Below are positions 35,701 to 47,290 of a stretch of 64,000 nucleotides of DNA, piece after piece. Numbering within the stretch: the stretch's first letter is position 1; every line of letters begins with the position of its first letter. The notes beneath the pieces are model-generated. The model saw nothing but the letters and a program-made list of their open reading frames with translations, was not told the DNA's origin and searched no databases. Both the position numbers and the translations under genes were made by a program. The stretch spans positions 250,501 through 314,500 of the forward strand of contig LSRY02000041.1 of the NCBI GenBank assembly GCA_001643675.2, given 5' to 3'. The stretch comes from Monocercomonoides exilis. Its lineage: Eukaryota > Preaxostyla > Oxymonadida > Polymastigidae.

Positions 35701-38700
35701 CGAATCTGTTGTGCAGCCCCACATCGCCAGCTCTTTTACAAATGGCGCTCTGAAATCCAAAAGGAATTGCTCATCAGCAATTTGTGTTTCGATTGAGTGG
35801 CATCGAACATACACATCTCTCCCTCTGAATGCAGAGTTATCTCTGAATGTGATATTCGACAGAATAAAATTCAATGGCTGCTCAGCTGCTGAGGTGCATT
35901 CCAGAAACAGCCACCCACCTCTTCCTGTGGTTGAACAGAAGCACTCTGAAATTGTGCAAAATGAGCAGTTAAAGCTTCCTTCCTCATTCAAAACATAAAA
36001 CATCCCTCCTCCCTTTCCACACCTCGTTCCACCGCATTTCTTCATCGTTGTGTTTCGAATCACCATTTTCAATGGCTCATCATCATTATCATTTCGGATG
36101 ATCTGAATATCGTCAGTTGTGTTCTGGGTGATTTCTTCGAATATACTCCACCCAATAACAATATCTTGTTCTATTTCGTTTTTTTTTCTTCTTGAACTCT
36201 TTTCTATGCTCAATCCGCTTGCCCCGTCCAGCTCAATATTTTTCATCGTCAAATTTTTAACATTCAGAATAGTTGTTGACTGCACAGAAATAACATCCTT
36301 TGAAAAGCAAAGTGATTGTATTGAAACAAATTCCAACAGAATCGTGCCTCCATCTGCTTTGAGCAGCCCAAAGTTCATCATTTCTTCTTCTCTGTTTTCT
36401 TCCATTTTTGTGAAAGAGCAGTCTTTCAGCGTCAACAGTCCTTCGCTTGATCCAACATGCATCAAAACATTCACTCCACTTGCAAATGAAGATGGAATCA
36501 CAAACTTCATCAGCTCGAAATTTGTAATGCCCTGAATCTTCATTGCTGCTCCTTCTGCTCCTTCAAGCGATGAGACACATTCCAAAGAGCACATTTTTTC
36601 ATCATCCGATTTTACTGAAATTCCACTCACATCAACACATTTTTTAAGAAGTCCTTTTCCAATGATGTTAATATTTCTTTTATTTCCTTCAGACAATCGA
36701 TCCAATGAATAATCAATTGACAGACAAGGATAATCTGAGAATCCACAGGCACCCATATCTCTTCCTTCACTTCCAACAAATATCTTTGATCCTGTCGTGA
36801 GCCAGAAATAGACCAGTGGAATGGCATTCGTTGTGTCACTTCCGTCAAAGCCCCTCATAGAATCCAAAGAAAAATTGGACAGATGCCCAGTCACAAATGG
36901 AAGAGAGGCATTTGTGATGCTCTTCGTCAAGTTGGATGATTCAACAAACAGGTCATTTCCACATTTTGCAACATTTGGCTTGTCTGAACCAAAAACAGGG
37001 GATGATATCACAAATGAAGAAAAGCCATCAATCAGCTTCAGTGCCATCCCTCCCCCAAACCCAATCTTTCGTTCTTCTGCTGGTGCAGTGCATCCTGTGA
37101 ATGTGCATGAAATAATATTCATTTGAATGCTCCCTTTCAACTGAGCATCAATGGCCCCTCCTCTGCTTTCATCAGCAAGCACAGAACATCCATCAAAAAC
37201 ACATTCTTCAATATTTATTTCTGTGTTCGTGTTTTCATCATGGTTGTTGTCAATGCTCACACAGCCTCCGCTTCCAGCTGCTCTTTCGATTTTTGTGAAA
37301 TTGCTGTTCGTCATGTTCAACCAGGGAGTGTTCATCAACTCACTATTTATTTCACTTCCAGACAAAGAGATCAATGGATTTCCGCTCAAAGTGATTGAGG
37401 AAGCTGAGAAGGAATCAACTGACAAGGTGCCAGACTCAATAGATAAGAATAGAAATGCCATTTCTGATGATGGATTTTGAAGAGAAAGTGAACAATGAGA
37501 TAATATCAGTGATGATAATGAGGACGAAATAAAAGTGGAATGTGATGAGAGAGAAGAAGAAAGAGAGAAGATGAGTTTTGATAATTCTGTTTCAACATTT
37601 GTGGTCAGCATCGCAGCATCAGATTCAATTTCAATATCGGAGACTATCCAGCCACTTTGATCATCTTTTCCTCTGATTTCATGCTTCTGATCAGCAAAGG
37701 CCAATTCATCGCTCATCAAAATCTTTCCATTCACAATAACTTTCTTTTCTTCTGTTTGCCTTGTGAGAGAGTGCTTTATCGTCAAACAAGGGAATTGGAG
37801 GATTCCACAATTAGAATGATCGGATGCATCTGTGCCACTTACATGAATTTCTTCTGGTGTGGGAAGGAGATAAATGCACAGAGGGATAGCCAAAGTTGTG
37901 TTTCCATTGTCATATCCTCGAACTTTGTCAAATAAATCCAAAGAGGCTTCTACGCATGTGATTTTTTGTGATTCAACAATTTCTTCCAGATTGGGTGAAA
38001 TGACAAAAATATCATTCCCCCACTTGGCTGTGTTTATTCCGAATGAAGAAGATATCAAGATATTGGAACTTTCAGTCGATAATCGAAGAAGAATTCCTCC
38101 TCCAAGACCATTGGACGTTGAGCAAAAGCATCCATCAAAAGATCCGCCTTTCACTTTCACTTCGTTTTCATTCCCAACACATAGCATCATCGATCCTCCA
38201 TTTTCTGAATTTGTGCTTCCACATCCTTCAAAGGTGCAAGAATTCAGATCAATGTTTGTCTTGTCATTGGAAAATGACATCACAGATGCTCCGCTCGTTG
38301 TTCTCTCAATTCCATCAAAGGCACACTCAGAAAGTGCCAATGAAATGTCATTTGTCGAAGAAAGCGAAAACAACGAGGTTGTTGAGATTGTCTTTGCCCA
38401 GTTCACATGTTTCACTTGGAACATTCCGTTCTGAACGTTTATCAGCTCTGTGAAAAATGCTGTTACTGACGTTTGCGCACTTCCTGTTGATATGTTCAAT
38501 CTGCTAATATGCATCTCTCCTGTTCCAGTAATCTCAAATAGCCTTGACTCTCGATTATTTTCAAATGCACGGTCACACACAAGAACAAAGTCTCTGGCAG
38601 TCAATGTGCCTGTGGAGACTGAAAAAAGAGACAAACCAGATGCTTCAAATTCTATTTGAACCGTTGAGCTCAAATCGCTTTGGCCATATATTGTGTAAGA

Positions 38701-40462
38701 ATTGGTGTTGCAGTCCACACTTTTTGTCTCTGAAATCGAACCTGTGAGTATTGCAATATCAGTTACTAATTCTGGAATCAGCTGAGTGAGGCAGCGGCTG
38801 ATGGTGCAGCAAGGATAGCTTTCATCCAGTCCACACACATATGTATCAATGGCATTGGGTTCTGTTTGTACTGATGAGACAAATCTGATTTTTCCAAAAT
38901 CATTTCGAAGCCATTCACTTTTGTCAATGATGGGAATGTAATTTGTGACAACCCTGTTTTCTGTTTGTCTGGTAGTAAAGCAGGTGGAATCAATATTGTT
39001 TGTAATTGAATCTTGAAGCAAAACATCATGACCATATTTATCGCCTGTGTTATTGTGGAAAAAGCAGAAAAAAAGCAATGTTCCATTATTGTCACAATTT
39101 ACAAATAATGCCATTGCACCTCCTGCAAGCTTTGAATTGCAATTGCAAAATAGGCAGTTTGATATTACTGCTTGATCTGTGCAATTCCAATGCAAAATTG
39201 CGCCTCCGTCACCATTATCAGAACTATTACATCTACAGTTATCAAAATTGGAATTTATGATACATTCTTTCTGTTTTTCTGTTTTCGTTTGACGGAGTTC
39301 AATTGCTCCTCCATCATTGCCCGAAGAGCAATTTTGAAAGGAGCAATCTTCAACCATTAACTGAACGTATATGCTCTCCGCTGTAATTCCTCCACCACCA
39401 TAATCTGATCTTGAAGCACATGTACATTGGACGAATGTTGTATGTTGAACAAGGCATTCGGCAATATTCAAAGCATATATTCCTCCGCCTCTTGTTGAAG
39501 AAGCGTTGCATCTCACGAAAGTAGAATTTTCAATTGTCAAAATTGCATCAGCATTATCGTGCACATAAAGTGCGCCTCCTTGTGGTGCTGTACAATCAGT
39601 CCATTCACACAATGAAAAGGATTGGTTATCTGTCAAATTCATTTGCCCTTTTTTCTCAAGTGCATTCATTTCTCTTTTCCCGAAATTTATTGTTGTGTTT
39701 TTGCAGACAAATTTCTCTGAAGAAAGCGATCCACTTGAGATCCCTCCTTCAAAGGCATTCACGCACGAATAAATAAGGCAGTTATCCATTGAATTTCGAA
39801 AACATGAATGTTCCACTATATAATCACCATTTGAGGTATATTTCATTGACATGTTTCTGAAGTCGCAGTTTGAAATCTCTTCACTTTTGCTCTTTCCACA
39901 CAATAGGAAATAATCTGAAGCTGAAACAGCCAGATCTGCAACGATAGAATTTCTCAAAATGGCAGAATTTGAATCATCAGATGAAAAAGCAAGACTGGAA
40001 GGGTTCATATTCTTTTTGGGGATCAAACTCAGATTCACCACGCAGATTGACCCACTTTGCAAATGAAAAGGAGATCCCGATTTTTGGTGGGAAATGCATA
40101 AATCCAGCATCACACTAGATTCATCTGCTATTAGAATCAAAGGTGAAGAAGAATGTTCAAGAGCCACATTTTTCAGTCCTACTGTAGAATTGTAGAATTC
40201 AAAAAATGTATTTTTCACTGTAGATATTCCTAACTGCAATGTTTTCTCTCCTGAAAATGAACTCTGCTGGAACAAATAATCATTATCGACTTTTGATTGA
40301 AATTGTGCATCATTTGAGTTTCCTTCACCAAAATAAACACAATTCATGAAAAACACAAAAATCCAAAAGAATACCTTTGTTTACCAATGTGGCTGTTCCA
40401 GAGATATCTTGTGCTTCAAATGCCTTTCCAAGAATCAAACATGCCAAAATGCACAAATGCAT
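32710..40462 (-). CDS. Giant type I surface receptor with beta-helix ectodomain and pseudokinase tail (2566 aa)
   Basis: Exon 1 is 40462-40375 and encodes a signal peptide (MHLCILACLILGKAFEA). A 52-nt intron (GTATTC...GTGAAG) leads to exon 2, 40322-32710, in frame, ending in TGA. The ectodomain to about residue 2100 is a chain of beta-helix-like modules; four start with a signature such as IFVSS or IHVSG followed by CG and PC pairs. One transmembrane helix follows (about 2121-2149, LLIIVIMAVILLIVLIV), then a charged juxtamembrane stretch. The region 2305-2530 is kinase-like in its C-lobe only: RWKAPELQ (the APE motif), VVFSIGMMLWECLTLQIPFG (helix F and G region) and PEQRPSL (the conserved Arg). 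No glycine loop, VAIK lysine, HRD or DFG is visible. Between hinge-like sequence and RWKAPE lies an acidic Ser/Asp-rich insert. I infer a signalling or scaffolding surface receptor without phosphotransfer. Ligand unknown. Confidence 0.85.
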
Positions 40463-41287
40463 TCTCGAATGGATTGATAATCAATTTTGATTTGAAAATT
40501 TTTATTTTTTTCCGGATGATCAAATAGAAATAAATTATGGTTGTCAACACAATTGGAAAGAAAAAAGGATTTCTTTCAGCAATCGTTTTGAGAGCATGTG
40601 AAAGACATCTGAGGCACTTTCAAGGCACTGCCATTCCTTAGGTTACGATCAGCCATGAATCGGTGTCTGCTGATGCAGGTGACAATTTTTCACATCAAAA
40701 AATAAAAAATAAAAAAGATGAAATTTGAAAAAAATGAACAAAAATAAAAAAGAAAAGCAAAATCTGGGGATATGAAATATGTTCAAATTAATATGCACCA
40801 ATAAAATAAGAACCAATCTTGCATCACTTGTGAATCAACAATAAAATATTATTATTTCTGAATATTTTTGGTTTTTCAGAAAAAGTCGAATTCTTCATGT
40901 TTGCAGCATTGATCGTATTGAACATAAAAAAAGAAACTCATTAAACAGAAATATCTGTCCAATAAAGGAACAAAAAGTTGAAACTTCTATTTCAAAACAC
41001 ATACCCTCAAAAATTACTCTTTGAAAAGGTGTTGTTTCAAATTATCAAATGTCTCCTCTCCCAACGCAATTAAATGGAGATTCCTTCTTCACCAGCTGTT
41101 CCAATCTTCACTGAAAACATAAGGTGATAATCTTTCTGCTTCATTCTGTTTTTGCTGTTTCAGGTATTCATCCACCTTCTCTTTCTTCTTCCTCTTCTCT
41201 CATTTTCTCATTTTCTTTTCATTTGACCTTTCTCCCTTGACAGATTTATATTCTTTCCCTTTATACTATTCCACAGTTTCTCTTCCT

Positions 41288-41314
41288 TCTCTCTCTCTCT
41301 CTCTCTCTCTCTCT
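41288..41314. repeat. (TC)n microsatellite
   Basis: About 27 bases of uninterrupted TC dinucleotide inside a pyrimidine-rich tract. Confidence 0.9.
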
Positions 41315-41837
41315 TCCCTTCTCTTTTTTCCTTATCATTCTTCCCAAGCATCATTAATAAATTCATCTTTTCCTTCAACTGTAATCTTTTTTCTGCCCAA
41401 ACCTCAAACACCAAATCTCCTCTTCTTCAAATAAATCTTTTGGTGAGTGATTTATCATCATCATCCCCTCCCTCAAACTTTCTCTTCGTTTTCTCTCTTC
41501 ACCATTCTTCCTTTCACACTCTCTCCTGTTTCACCTTGTTGCATCACTTCTCCAGCTTCTTCACCCAAAACATCCAAATGCATTCTTCTCCTTTATTCGT
41601 CATTCGCTTTTTTTCTCTTTCTTTTTTCTTTTTCATCCATTTTGGGAAGCATCCGATGTTTGACATTCAAAAATACCCATCTATTAATTTTCTGCGAAAA
41701 GAAACTTTTCAGAGACCGCTTGTTCTGATTGAGAGGAGATGTTTCGTACATCCTTCTCTGTAAACATTCTTTAAAAAAATAATAAAAAATAAAAATTTTT
41801 TATATTTTGTTATAATAATTCAAAAAATACATTTTCC

Positions 41838-41858
41838 AAAAAAAAAAAAAAAAAAAAA
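41838..41858. repeat. Poly(A) run of 21 nt
   Basis: Uninterrupted A homopolymer on the plus strand, with no identifiable retrocopy upstream. Confidence 0.9.
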
Positions 41859-42870
41859 GAAAAATAAAATAAATCAGAAAGTTTTTTTTAATTTTTCAAT
41901 TCTTCAAATTTTTCATCATTCAAAAAAAATCAATTTTTTCTGCGAACAAACACTTGCACATTTTGTCCTTCTTCGTCAGCCAAGTTTCCATGCGAAATAT
42001 CGACAATCCCATTTGCCTCTTCTCCCTTCTCAATCTCTTGTTCCTCGCTTTCCGTTCTGCATTAGCCCTGCTTCCATCTCTTCCTTCTTCCTCCAAATAA
42101 CTCCATCCTTTCATTCTCTTCTCCGTCTTCTTCTTTTTCCTGTCTATCATTGCTCGCTTTCAATTCTTCCAATAACGTTGTCTTTTCTTCCCATGAAAAT
42201 CCTTCCAATGCACAATCGTTCAACATCACAGCCTTTTCTGATCAATTGCATGCCTTTGAATAAAAATCTGGTATGTCTCCAAAATGCCTCTTGTTGAAAT
42301 ACCTAAAAAGGAAAAGAAATGTGAAAGCGAATGGCACAGAACAAATGAATAAAAAATTCAAACCTCACAACAAATGCAGAGTGGTTGATGTCCAACGACT
42401 GTTCCAAACTTCATTTTTCAAGTAAAAGCAGCCAATGTATTTTCAGCAAATTCAAAAAGATTACAATGAAAATGGCAGCATGTTCAACAAAGAATGAAGG
42501 CTTTGATAGAACTGAATGTTATTTATGTGAAAACTGTTGAAATCAGCGTTATTCTTTTGGTTTCGCCTAGCAAGGCAAATAAATGCATAAACTATCAAGG
42601 GCATGTTGCACAAAAAATGGTGAAGCCTTCAAGTGCACCCTTGTCAGTTATCTGAAAATTGCTGTGTTTTGTGGATGAAATCGATATCTCCTCCATTGTT
42701 AACATTTTGGTTCTGGCAAATAAAAGAGGGACTGTCATTGAACTATGTGTTGGATGTTTTGTTATTCTTCCGATGTTGTTTGTTCGCGTCGTTGAGCTGC
42801 GTTGGTTGAATTATGATTTGGCGATTTTCCTTCCTTTGAAAAAACCTTCACTCCCAATCTTTTTGCCATT

Positions 42871-43442
42871 GTGTATCCATCACAAAGAAAGAGCAAAATA
42901 ATTTATGCCCTTTCTTTTTCAATGCTTCTCTTAAAAAAAGGTTTGATGAAGAATTTACAGTTATCAAATCATCTATTATGGTTAAAAAAAGAAAAAATGG
43001 GACGAAATATTTTGCGTTGTGAATTTTGTTCCACACAGTACTTTCAAGATTTTTCTCAAGTTTTTAATATTTCAACATTCAATATAACACAACAACGTCA
43101 GTTTTGTAATTATACGATTCCAAAAAAAGTTTGGAATAAATCATTAGATTTTTCATAAATGAAAAAATTCTGTCCCAAATGAGATTTGACAAGTTATTAA
43201 TTCAATTTTAATTACTTTGTATTGAACGTATATGGGTGAATGTTTTTCTTCCATCATTTGACAAATAATGTTTTTCGTTTATTAGACCTAATTTTGAATT
43301 ATTATCTCATTTTCAAAAAGTTTGCGAAAAAATATAAAAAGAAAAATAAATTTTCAAAAAAATCTCGAAAAATTGAAAAAGATTGAATCATTCACGATAG
43401 AAAAAATGTTGGCATTCAATCAAAAAATTTTCATTTTAATAT
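42871..43442. other. AT-rich DNA upstream of the PIF-like transposase
   Basis: A plus-strand open stretch ends at 43158 (contains RCEFCSTQYFQDFSQVFN). It may be a remnant of a second ORF of the same transposon or unrelated. I cannot assign it. Confidence 0.3.
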
Positions 43443-44463
43443 ATGGAACTGATCAGTTCATTCTTTTTGATATATTTTTTATCATGGAACAGTCAACATT
43501 GCAAAACATTCTTTGTAATGTCGAAAAAAAGAATTGCACTTCCAACGCATATTAAAACTGTTTCAGCATCATTCAAAAAATCATTGATTGAAATATCGTT
43601 AGAATTAATTAAGGATCCTTTAAATGGATTTTTTCGACTAACTGGATTTTCAAAAAATGAATTTGATATTCTTCTTCAACTTCTCGATCAAGAAATTACT
43701 CCACGTCGAGATAGAAAAAAATATATCAAAAATTTCGTAGTCCAACTATTTATTTTACTGAATTTTCTTCATCTCGGTTCAACAAAAATGACAAGTTATG
43801 TTACAAAACCATATTACAATTCTCATTCTGCCGTGATTTGTTTATTACATGACATTTGTTGCTCGGTTAAACAACCACTTTTGGACTTGCTATTATCTTT
43901 TAGAAATGATCGTGTGAGAGAAATTCAGGATGTGGGATTAATTGTCGATTGCACTATTCTACCAATAAACTGACCAAGTGGAAAAAAAAAACGGAATGAA
44001 GTTTTTCAGTGGAAAGCACTATTCATATTGTGTAAAAGTGGAAATGGGAGTCAATCCCAAACTTGGAATTGTAAACACTGTCAATTATATTTTTCCAGGA
44101 AGCACACATGATTATGTTGTGTTTCAACATCATAATTCAACATTTGAAAACAAATTAGGAAAAGCGAAACTGTTGGCAGACTCAGCTCGCATAGGTGCAA
44201 AAACATGGCTAGGGGCTTACATTACAAATCCGTGTGGAACGCCAGAGTTGTCGAAGTACGGGGTGATCATTTAGCGTTTTTTCGGAAGGTTAAAGACTGT
44301 CTTTGCTGTATTTCGACAGCATTGGCCATTGAGCATCGAAGAAGTTGGAGATTTTTTTATTGTTGCTGTTTGTTTAACAAATTTTCATATTTTACAGAAT
44401 CCTTTAACAGCCTCAGATTTAGAAGCCAATAATATTTTTTTTGCTAATTTACATATGGGGTGA
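43443..44463 (+). pseudogene. PIF/Harbinger-like (DDE_Tnp_4) transposase with two in-frame stops
   Basis: The frame is continuous from ATG 43443 (or ATG 43518) to TGA 44461 except for TGA at 43971-43973 and TAG at 44272-44274. An N-terminal helix-turn-helix-like part (FFRLTGFSKNEFDILLQLL) is followed by LIVDCTILPIN (first catalytic Asp), FFSGKHYSYCVKVEMGVNP, IFPGSTHDYVVFQHH (the usual GSxHD), LLADSARIGAK (second Asp), and RFFGRLKTVFAVFRQHW directly after the TAG. The TAG stands where this family carries its catalytic Glu before RFFGRLK, and the TGA stands where Arg is usual before PSG. The copy must be inactive. No clear terminal inverted repeats were found by eye. Confidence 0.87.
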
Positions 44464-47290
44464 AATATTTCACTTCAGGCATTTTCACTGAAAAATAATG
44501 CACTTTTCATTGACTTTTTCAGAATACAAAACACAATAAAAATGGGTACATTTTTTGACATTCGTGAAATGTCACTACACTTTATGTTTTGATTTCAACG
44601 ATGCCTGTTTACTGATGTGAAAATCAAATTAATTTCAAAATTTGAGAAAGTGAAATAAAGTTATGAGTGAAGCAATTTTTCAATGCCTTGTGCAAAAAAA
44701 AAACTTGAAAATTAGTATTTCCCCCCATATGGAATATGCAAGAAAGCAGAAAGCAAAGAAAGAAGCAAATCAGAAGTATTTGGAGAAACATAGAAATAGA
44801 TTGAATTCATCATCATCGATAACATCATGTTCTTCATTATTTCTTAATGACGATTTAGGTTTGTTTTTATTATTTGATCCATATTAATGTTAAATTCTTT
44901 GAAAAAACAACATTTTCATCAACAATATACCATTATAAATTTATTTTAGAAGTCTTAGTGGAAAGCTGTAACCCACACTCAAGTGCAACTACAAGTGAAA
45001 AAGATCAAGAAAAGAAAAAAAAAGATGAAGATTTGTGAACGAGAAGAAAGAAATAGAGAAGAAAATGAAGATCAAAGAAAAATTGAAAATGAAGTCCATG
45101 ATCACGAAACCATAGACTACTCATCTTCATGGCATCTTCCCTTTCAATGGAAATCTGCATGTCTTCATAGAGTTTCATCACCATCTAACTTTCCAATCAC
45201 ATTTTGCTCATCTCAATCTTCTTCAACACAACCTTCTTTGACTCAATTGTCTCATCTTCACAATTGCATTCAAAATCAGTATCTTCATCAATACCCTCGC
45301 TTCTGTATTCTCTGCCTCAACCTAACTTGTATTTTCCTTCAATTCTCACTCTTCCTTCATCTTTATGCACATTTCCTCCTCAAAATTGCAACTTACAATC
45401 ATCTTTGAATTTCACAGCTTCTTCTGGTTCAATTTCCACTCAAAGCAAAACTTCTTCATCTTAAAATTAAAAAACATCTATTTGAAAAAAGAAATCAGAA
45501 AGAAGCAAATTATTTTGCCAGTTTTGAATCGCAGATATAGATTAAAAGAGAGTTTCATTATAATGTTTTATTCTTTTTATTTTTGTTACTATTATTTCCA
45601 AGTTGTTCGTTATATGTTGTTTGTTTTGCACATCACTTACAAATAAAACAAAAGCTGTTGCTAAAATTCTTTAAACATTCTTTTTTTAATTATCTTTATA
45701 TTTTGTGTGATTGAGATGAAAAACTTCTCTTATTAACAAAACTTTGACAATATAAAAAGGATTTTTTAAATTATGTTATAAATAAGACAAAAAAAAAGTT
45801 ATTTGGTGAAATTTGATATGAGAGGAAAATAAAAAATGAAAAACAGATAAGATTCATGTTAATAAAACATTTTAATATTCCATCCTCACCTTGCTTTTGA
45901 ACAATTTAAAAAAGTTTCAAGAATCGAATCAAACAAACATAAACAATAAAAAACTTAAAAAAAACATTTTAATACTGAACAAACAGACCTTCTATTACAT
46001 TTTTTTTATAGTTTTGTTTTGTTTGTAATCATTAATTCTTCAATTAAAAAAATAGCGATCACAAAAGCTTTGATCATAAAAATGCATTTAACAGCAGAAA
46101 AATAAAGTGTATTTCAAAAAATATTGAGTCATTCGCGAAAAGAAAAAAACATTCACATAAGAATAAACAATTCGCAAAAGAAAAACATATTCGAGTATAG
46201 GTCTATTTTTATGAATTATTATTCTAATTTTTTCCCATCGATGGAAGTTTTCAAAAATTTTCAAACTTAAGATTTCAACGTTTTCAGTGAAACGATTATT
46301 TCTCAATTTAAACTTGTTATAAAACATTAATTTTGCACATTGATGATTTCTGAATTTATTATGTGTCAAAATTTATTTGAAAAGTTCATTTTGTTTAATT
46401 TTCAAATAATATGAAAATTTCATGTTTCGATCAAATTTCTGTTCACGCTCACAAACAATCACCGTCATGAAAATAAAATCTTGACATTGCTATTATTGCA
46501 ATTTTTTGTAAAGTTTCGTTTGAAGGAACAGAAATAAGATCGAAATATGAAATTTTTTATATATATGAAAATTAAACAAAAGGAACTTTTCTAAAAAAAA
46601 TTTAGACATATAATAAAATTTTAAGAACATAAATTTTTAAATGAAATAATATGATTTCTAAAATAATCTCCCATATCCAAAAGAATTACAATAACTGACA
46701 GAATTCTTGCATTTATGAAAAAATCAATTATTTGTTCCTAACTATTGCCGCTATCTAATTATTAAAAATTTGAAATTCTTTTGCTAAATTAAATATAGAA
46801 ATATTGAAAAGTCGAGAAAAATATTCCAAAGAACTGTGTAGAACAAAATTCACAAAGCAAATAATTTCGTCCAAAATGTTCATTTTCACAATTTATTTTG
46901 TAATGCAAATGAAAAATTTATATCCTTTCATATTTTTAATTCAAATGTTTTATTATAAAAAACTGTTTGTATTTTTGAGAAATAAATCTAATTGTAAAAT
47001 AGTCGAACACAAATAAAAAATAATTAAAAATCAAGACAAAAATTAGTTTGTAAAAAAGGAAAACAATTCGCATTTCCAAACTCAATGCAGAAACAAAGTT
47101 ATAAAAAAAATTATTAGATGGAAAAACTAACACAAACAATAAAAATCCAACATTTTATCAGATATTAATTAACAATAATTTGTGATAGCACAAACAACAG
47201 AACAACATAATCAAATACACAAAAGTCACTCGAAATCTTTAAACAAAAATTGATTGTAACAAAACAAAAACGCACTACTCATTTCCTTTC
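44464..47290. other. AT-rich interval, mostly without genes
   Basis: Apart from the possible small gene at 44663-45038, only AT-rich DNA is seen. Plus-strand 45204-45464 is open with a Ser/Pro-rich composition (contains SLPQPNLYFPSIL) in a frame different from the preceding exon. It may be a further exon or a frameshifted tail. 45650-47280 shows no supported feature. Confidence 0.4.
44663..45038 (+). CDS. Possible small two-exon Lys/Ser-rich protein (94 aa)
   Basis: ATG 44663 opens a frame with KQKAKKEANQKYLEKHRNR. A donor GTTTGT at 44859 and an acceptor TATTTTAG ending at 44949 join it in frame to 44950-45038, ending DEDL and TGA. The splice signals resemble those of firm genes here. There is no homology I recognise, and the coding sequence may continue in other frames to about 45464, so this could be a fragment of a larger or broken gene. 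Confidence 0.3.

Larger units (their letters stand above)
40463..42870. other. Intergenic interval with low-complexity DNA
   Basis: It holds the 5' flank of the giant receptor gene, a T/C-rich tract from about 41160 to 41640, and AT-rich DNA. Plus-strand open stretches such as 42659-42901 have no motif or gene context. I see no supported gene. Confidence 0.45.

Noticed and set aside
41208-41414. Minus-strand Arg/Glu-rich open frame
   Set aside because: It is produced by the (TC)n microsatellite and pyrimidine tract, with no start context, splice sites or homology.
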